A DNA stretch of 64,000 nt from contig NZ_LMNS01000012.1 of NCBI RefSeq assembly GCF_001423405.1, forward strand, positions 295,210 through 359,209, given 5' to 3'. The notes under the pieces were generated by a model. That model worked only from the letters and a program-made list of their open reading frames with translations. It made no database searches and was not told where the DNA came from. The position numbers and the translations under genes were made by a program. Positions 59,765 through 64,000 of the stretch are shown piece after piece. Source of the DNA: Methylobacterium sp. Leaf123. Its GTDB lineage: Bacteria; Pseudomonadota; Alphaproteobacteria; Rhizobiales; Beijerinckiaceae. Numbering within the stretch: the stretch's first letter is position 1; every line of letters begins with the position of its first letter.

Positions 59765-60589
59765 TCAGAACTCGCGGATCAGCCGCAGGGCCGCGACGAG
59801 CCCGGCGTCACGGTTCGTCCGGAACTCGACCCCAAGGCCGGCCTGAAGGCTCGTCAGTTCGGAGAGCCGGCGGTGGATCTGCGGGATGACGAGGGCGCGG
59901 GTGCGGTCGTCCCCGGCAATGTCCTGCCGCAGGTTGACCTCGAGCCCGAGCACCGTCTCCGGATCGACATCGTAGAAAACGGAATGGTTGAGGAGCAGCG
60001 AGGTCGGCCCGAATTGGCGCAGGCCGACCTGTCGCAAACCGGCCATGCTCAGCATGCTCCAGCGCGCGTCGAAGCGGTATCCGGAGAGGTAGAGCAGGGA
60101 ATTGCGGAACGTCGCGCTGCCGCGCTCGACCTGGCCGATATACTGCCAGCCGTGGATCCAGCGCCCGCCCGCCCCCGTGCCGAAGGTACCTTGAAGCGCG
60201 AACTTCACCTGCGTCAGGCGTCCGTTCTCGAACGGAAGCTCCAGTTCCAACGACTGGCCGTCGGCGTAGGCGTATTCGAATTCCGGGGCCCAATCCGTCG
60301 ATCCCCGGCGCAGCGGCCGCACTGCCAGCACGTTGACCTCGCGCTCCCCCGCCCGCGCCCCGAGCGGTCGCAGCAGGTCGAACACCATCGGCTCGGGGAT
60401 GCGCGGGCTCTCTGCCGCGAGCGAATCGGCACGGGCGATGGCCGGATGGGCGGCGCAGGCGGTCAGAGCCACGATCATCGCTGCCCTGAGGTCGCGACCC
60501 GACGCAGCCCGGGCCGCCGCGAGGGCGAGCCGACCGAAGAGGCTGTGATGGAAGCGGGCGGCACCGGTTTCAGGGTCCGTGCGTCTCAT
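59765..60589 (-). CDS. Probable envelope (outer-membrane beta-strand-rich) protein
   Basis: The product ends in Phe (LRLIREF) and shows many alternating amphipathic strands ([48 protein letters not shown]), as in outer-membrane barrels. The 274-residue form starts at an ATG at 60589 with a weak ribosome-binding site. An internal ATG at 60478 has AGGG five bases upstream and would begin directly at a signal-like segment ([17 protein letters not shown]), but the longer form supplies the positive n-region. Family not recognised. Confidence 0.65.
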   Translation of the reverse strand: MRRTDPETGAARFHHSLFGRLALAAARAASGRDLRAAMIVALTACAAHPAIARADSLAAESPRIPEPMVFDLLRPLGARAGEREVNVLAVRPLRRGSTDWAPEFEYAYADGQSLELELPFENGRLTQVKFALQGTFGTGAGGRWIHGWQYIGQVERGSATFRNSLLYLSGYRFDARWSMLSMAGLRQVGLRQFGPTSLLLNHSVFYDVDPETVLGLEVNLRQDIAGDDRTRALVIPQIHRRLSELTSLQAGLGVEFRTNRDAGLVAALRLIREF

Positions 60590-60683
60590 TTGGCAACGTG
60601 CGGCCCCGTGCGGCCCCGTGGCGGAGCCGGCCGTTGGTAGACGCTGACGGGTGAACCGCTAATCCGTCCGCTCGGCGGGGCCG

Positions 60684-62684
60684 TCAGGCGGCCCGGATTG
60701 CGGCGAGGAAGTCCTCGACCTCGCGCCGCACGTTCTCGGACTGCGTCGAGAGCTCGGACGAGGCCATCATCACCTGCTGCGCGGCCGATCCGGTCTCGCT
60801 CGACAGCGCCTGTACCTGCGCGACGCTCATCGATACGTCCTGGGTGCCGCGGGCTGCTTCGGAGGCGTTGCGGGCAATCTCGTTGGTCGCGGCGGTCTGC
60901 TGTACGACGGTCGCCGCGATCGAGGCGGTGATGTCGTTGACCGAGACGATGGTCCGGCCAATTTGCTGGATCGCGCCGAGTGCCTGGGTCGAGGCGGTTT
61001 GGATCGCGCTGACCTGATCGGAGATCGCCTCCGTGGTGCGCGCGGTTTGCGCCGCGAGTTCCTTGACCTCCGTGGCGACGACGGCGAAGCCGCGCCCCGC
61101 CTCGCCGGCCCGCGCCGCCTCGATGGTGGCGTTGAGGGCGAGCAGGTTCGTCTGGCTCGCGAGCCCGGAGATCATCGTCACCGCCTCGCCGATCTTCTCG
61201 GCCGCGCGGCTGAGATGGCTCATCGAGTCGGTCGTCGTCCGGGCCTCGTGGCTGGCATGACCCGCCACGTCGTTGGATTGCTGGACGCGCCGCTCGATCT
61301 CGCTGAGCGAGGCGACCATCTCTTCGGCCGCTGCGGCGACCGTCTGTACGTTGACGGTGGCTTCCTCGGCCGCGGCGCTGGAGGCGACCGCCTGCCCGTT
61401 GGTGTTGTCGGCGACCTTCGTCATCGATCGGGCGGTGCTGTCCAGTTCGGTCGCCGCCGAGGTCACGATGGCGATGGAGGCGGCGATTTTTTCCTCGAAA
61501 CCGCGCACCAGTCCATCGACACGATCGGCCCGGCGCTGGCGAGCGGATTGTTGGGCCACCCGCTCCGCTTCGAGTTCGATGCGGGCCACGGCGTTCTGCC
61601 GGAACACCTCGACGGCCTCGGCCATCCGGCCCATCTCGTCCACCGCGTCCCGAGACGGCACGTCGATGGCCGTCTCACCCGCCGCGAGGCGGCTCATCGC
61701 CGTCGTCATCCCCGAGATCGGGCGGATCAGGCTGCGGGCGATCTGGAACGCCAATGCGGCGCCCGTGGCCAGGATCAGGCCGAGCAGGATGAGCTGGACG
61801 GTCTTCGCCCGCGTCATCAGGGCGTTGCTCTGCTCGACACCGTCCTGAAGCGCCGTCTCGAGCTTGCTGCGCACCGACAGGCCCGTCGCGTTGATGCCAT
61901 CCACCCGCGGCTTCAGCGTCTCCTCGAAGAACGCTTCGCTCTCGACGATGGCCTGGGAGGCGGCGATGATGCTCGTGTTGAGGCGCTTCAGGGTCTCGCC
62001 GACGAGTTGTGCCGTCTTCTTGTCGGCGGCAGTGAGATCGAGAGCCTTCAGCTTTGCCAGCGCCGCCTCGGCGTTGGCGAAAGCGTTGGCCGAGAGAGCA
62101 CGGCCCTTCGGATCCTTTGTGGCGAGGAAGCGCCAGTTCATGATGCGGAACAGGAGGAGCGTGCGCTCGACTTCCACGGCTTGAGCGATCACCTCATCCT
62201 GGCCCGTGGCGCGCAACTGGGCGACGAGGACGCCCGAGGCCTTGGTCAGGTCGTCGCCGTTGGCGTAGACGCCGGCCCGGTTCTCGCGGATCTGCGCGCC
62301 GAGCTCGACCAGCTTCGGCAGCGCCTTGCCGAGATCGGTGGACTGATCCCGAAGCCGCTCATAGGCCGCGCGCCGCTCCGCGCTCGGTGTGCTCGCGATG
62401 AGTTTCTCGGAGCCCTGCCGGATCGAATCCAGCGATGCGAACATTCCAGTAGTGTAGTCGGGCGCCTGGGTCAGCCTGTACTGGGCAGCCTGACCAATCA
62501 GCCGGTCGGACAGGCCGTTGATGGTGTAGAGAGTTCTCGCTGCGGATTCGAGCTGAGCCCGTGCACGGAACATCTCGTCGAGACTGTCGAGCTGCGTGTA
62601 GGAGAATGCCCCCATACCGCAGGACAAGGCAACCAATGCAGAAAAACCGCCGTAGAGGCGCGTGCGAATACCGATTTTCATCAT
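60684..62684 (-). CDS. Methyl-accepting chemotaxis protein (transmembrane chemoreceptor)
   Basis: The 666-residue product has a membrane segment near the N-terminus (about 10-30), a long helical periplasmic sensor (about 31-310, HBM/4HB-like by size), a second membrane segment ([20 protein letters not shown]), HAMP, and a signalling domain with the tip [19 protein letters not shown] and [19 protein letters not shown]. No C-terminal methylesterase-docking motif is obvious. ATG at 62684 (another ATG follows directly). The ligand is unknown; no che or flagellar genes are in the window. Confidence 0.92.
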   Translation of the reverse strand: MMKIGIRTRLYGGFSALVALSCGMGAFSYTQLDSLDEMFRARAQLESAARTLYTINGLSDRLIGQAAQYRLTQAPDYTTGMFASLDSIRQGSEKLIASTPSAERRAAYERLRDQSTDLGKALPKLVELGAQIRENRAGVYANGDDLTKASGVLVAQLRATGQDEVIAQAVEVERTLLLFRIMNWRFLATKDPKGRALSANAFANAEAALAKLKALDLTAADKKTAQLVGETLKRLNTSIIAASQAIVESEAFFEETLKPRVDGINATGLSVRSKLETALQDGVEQSNALMTRAKTVQLILLGLILATGAALAFQIARSLIRPISGMTTAMSRLAAGETAIDVPSRDAVDEMGRMAEAVEVFRQNAVARIELEAERVAQQSARQRRADRVDGLVRGFEEKIAASIAIVTSAATELDSTARSMTKVADNTNGQAVASSAAAEEATVNVQTVAAAAEEMVASLSEIERRVQQSNDVAGHASHEARTTTDSMSHLSRAAEKIGEAVTMISGLASQTNLLALNATIEAARAGEAGRGFAVVATEVKELAAQTARTTEAISDQVSAIQTASTQALGAIQQIGRTIVSVNDITASIAATVVQQTAATNEIARNASEAARGTQDVSMSVAQVQALSSETGSAAQQVMMASSELSTQSENVRREVEDFLAAIRAA

Positions 62685-63051
62685 GCCGCCGTCGAGAAAA
62701 CAAATGTTGTCTCGTTGTGCCGGGCGATGTCTTTCCGGGCTCTTAACATACGATGTTGGCAGCCTGGAAAGGCGGCAGTTGTGCATAAATATCAAACAGT
62801 TGACCTAAGGATGCTCAGTTAACCTGAGGGAGCGTTTTGAGAGCCGTGCAGCCTGCTGCGAATTCGATCGACGCTTGTCGTAAGACCGAGTGTGGCGGAC
62901 CGCGTTGTTCCGGCCATTCGGTGACATGCCGCCTGCAGAGCGCAGAGCGAGAGACCGTAAAAAACGCCCGCTCGGGAAGCGGGCGCGAAGTCGGGAGGAG
63001 ATGCAGAGCGATCGGCGGGGCCATGCGGCCCCGCCGCGATGTGCGAGGGGA
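62685..63051. other. Intergenic region between the degP-like gene and the chemoreceptor
   Basis: Both flanking genes are on the minus strand. The 367-base gap holds the degP terminator (62959-62985), a small dyad CTCAGTTAACCTGAG (62814-62828), and an AT-rich patch (about 62770-62815, including TTGTGCATAAATATC) that may carry the chemoreceptor promoter. No gene was found. Confidence 0.5.
62959..62985 (-). terminator. Intrinsic terminator of the degP-like gene
   Basis: CGCCCGCT (62965-62972) and AGCGGGCG (62978-62985) form a perfect stem with a five-base loop; on the minus strand six T follow (62959-62964). It lies 67 bases after the protease stop codon. Confidence 0.88.
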
Positions 63052-64000
63052 TCAGCCCTCCTTCTTGCCGAGGGCCACGGCGACGAACCGGGTCTGGCCC
63101 TTGGCGCTCTTCACCCGCATCAGCACCGCCTTGCGGCCGTTCGATTCGGCGGCGCGGATCTGCGCCTGGACGTCGGAGGGCTTCGAAACGCTGGTGCCGG
63201 CGACATCAAGAATCACGTCGCCCTGCGTGATGCCCTTGGACGCGGCCGGGCCCTCGGGATCGACCTCCATCACCGCCACGCCCTCGTCGCCGAGGCCGAC
63301 CTCGTTCGCCGGTGCGAGGCTGAGGCCGAGGCGCGGCTGACCGCCGGATGCGCTGTCACCGCGGCTCGCCACCTTGGCGTCGGTCGGCAAGGTGCCGAGT
63401 TCGACCGTGGCGACGTCGCTCTTGCCGTTGCGCAGATAGGCGAGCTTCACCTCGGTGCCGGGCTTGAGGCCGGCGATGCGGCGCGACAGATCGCGGGCGT
63501 CGTTGACGGGGGCGCCGTTGACCGACTCGATCACGTCACCCGACTTCAGGCCGGCCTTGGCGGCGGGCGTGCCGTTTTCGGCGTGATCGACCAGCGCGCC
63601 CTTGGCCTTGTCGAGGCCTAGGCCGTCGGCGATGTCCTTGGTCACCGGCTGGACCTGCACGCCGAGATAGCCGCGCACCACCTTGCCGTCGCTGCGGAGC
63701 TGATCGACCACCGTCTGCACCGTCTCGGCGGGGATCGCGAAGGCGAGGCCGACCGAGCCGCCGGACGGCGAGGCGATCGCCGTGTTCACGCCCACGACCT
63801 CACCGTTGACGTTGAAGGTCGGGCCGCCGGAATTGCCCTTGTTGATCGGCGCGTCGATCTGAAGGAAATCGTCGTAGGGGCCGGCGCCGATGTCGCGGCC
63901 GCGGGCCGAGACGATGCCCGCCGTCACCGTGCCGCCGAGGCCGAACGGGTTGCCGATGGCCACCACCCAGTCGCCGACGCGCGGGGCGCTCTTGCCGAAT
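63052..64000 (-). CDS. degP: DegP/HtrA-family periplasmic serine protease, 5' part outside the window
   Basis: Only the C-terminal 315 or so residues are present. They include the protease core [23 protein letters not shown], the nucleophile in [12 protein letters not shown], and two PDZ domains (about [20 protein letters not shown] ... and [21 protein letters not shown] ...). This two-PDZ layout is the Do/DegP/MucD type, which degrades misfolded envelope proteins. The catalytic His and Asp and the signal peptide would lie beyond the right edge. The stop codon at 63052 is followed by an intrinsic terminator. Confidence 0.95.
   Translation of the reverse strand, partial: FGKSAPRVGDWVVAIGNPFGLGGTVTAGIVSARGRDIGAGPYDDFLQIDAPINKGNSGGPTFNVNGEVVGVNTAIASPSGGSVGLAFAIPAETVQTVVDQLRSDGKVVRGYLGVQVQPVTKDIADGLGLDKAKGALVDHAENGTPAAKAGLKSGDVIESVNGAPVNDARDLSRRIAGLKPGTEVKLAYLRNGKSDVATVELGTLPTDAKVASRGDSASGGQPRLGLSLAPANEVGLGDEGVAVMEVDPEGPAASKGITQGDVILDVAGTSVSKPSDVQAQIRAAESNGRKAVLMRVKSAKGQTRFVAVALGKKEG

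Overview
The window is chromosomal DNA from a high-GC alphaproteobacterium. Codon use is strongly G/C in the third position, many genes start with GTG or TTG inside GTGA/ATGA/TTGA overlaps, and lexA has an alphaproteobacterial GTTC-N7-GTTC SOS box. Promoters of the EcfG/PhyR type (GGAAC-N16/17-NGTT), MurE of the meso-diaminopimelate type, LpxI in place of LpxH, and DUF1236/DUF4142 exported proteins point the same way. The overall gene set resembles Methylobacterium/Methylorubrum; the genus is an inference. No phage, insertion sequence, CRISPR array, tRNA or rRNA gene was found, so most of the window is core genome with small accessory islands.

Region by region. 0-8.1 kb: the proximal half of the division and cell-wall cluster on the minus strand (rsmH-ftsL-ftsI-murE-murF-mraY), ending in a strong intrinsic terminator just after mraY. 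8.5-8.9 kb: the RNase P RNA gene with its own promoter. 9.0-12.1 kb: a parDE-type toxin-antitoxin pair and ligA. 12.2-15.2 kb: a small exported protein, a Uma2-type nuclease-like protein, a PfkB-family sugar or nucleoside kinase, an exported FKBP isomerase and an exported stress-type protein. 15.5-19.6 kb: a metabolic island with a class III CoA-transferase, an enoyl-CoA hydratase-fold protein, a GntR regulator and a threonine-aldolase-fold enzyme. 19.6-27.5 kb: a DUF4142 protein, a GCS2-type ligase, an S10 peptidase with a lipoprotein, holC, two tandemly duplicated Gly-rich exported proteins, and a DUF350-DUF1190-glutathionylspermidine-synthase-like operon.

27.5-42.3 kb: pyrG, secG, two small genes, tpiA, ppiD and trpE, then an orphan chemoreceptor, then trpG-trpD-trpC-moaC-moeA. 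42.4-43.0 kb: a higBA-like toxin-antitoxin pair. 43.2-47.0 kb: a tightly overlapping lipid A operon (fabZ-lpxA-lpxI-lpxB-yaiI). 47.0-53.4 kb: gltA, gltX, comEC and lexA. 53.5-60.6 kb: a stress-type DUF1236 protein with a near-perfect EcfG promoter, an MHS-family transporter, a BKACE enzyme next to a tartrate-dehydrogenase-like enzyme, a small exported protein, an aldo/keto reductase and an envelope protein. 60.7-64 kb: a second chemoreceptor and the 3' part of a DegP/HtrA protease gene.

Themes. Envelope biogenesis (peptidoglycan, lipid A, SecG, PpiD, DegP) and tryptophan/molybdopterin synthesis dominate the core. Three exported-protein genes carry EcfG-like promoters and may belong to the general stress regulon. 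Intergenic palindromic repeats are scattered through the region, and one appears to supply and mask the ribosome-binding site of trpD. The order fabZ...lexA looks inverted relative to moeA compared with the order I recall for Rhizobiales, with the higBA-like pair at one putative breakpoint.
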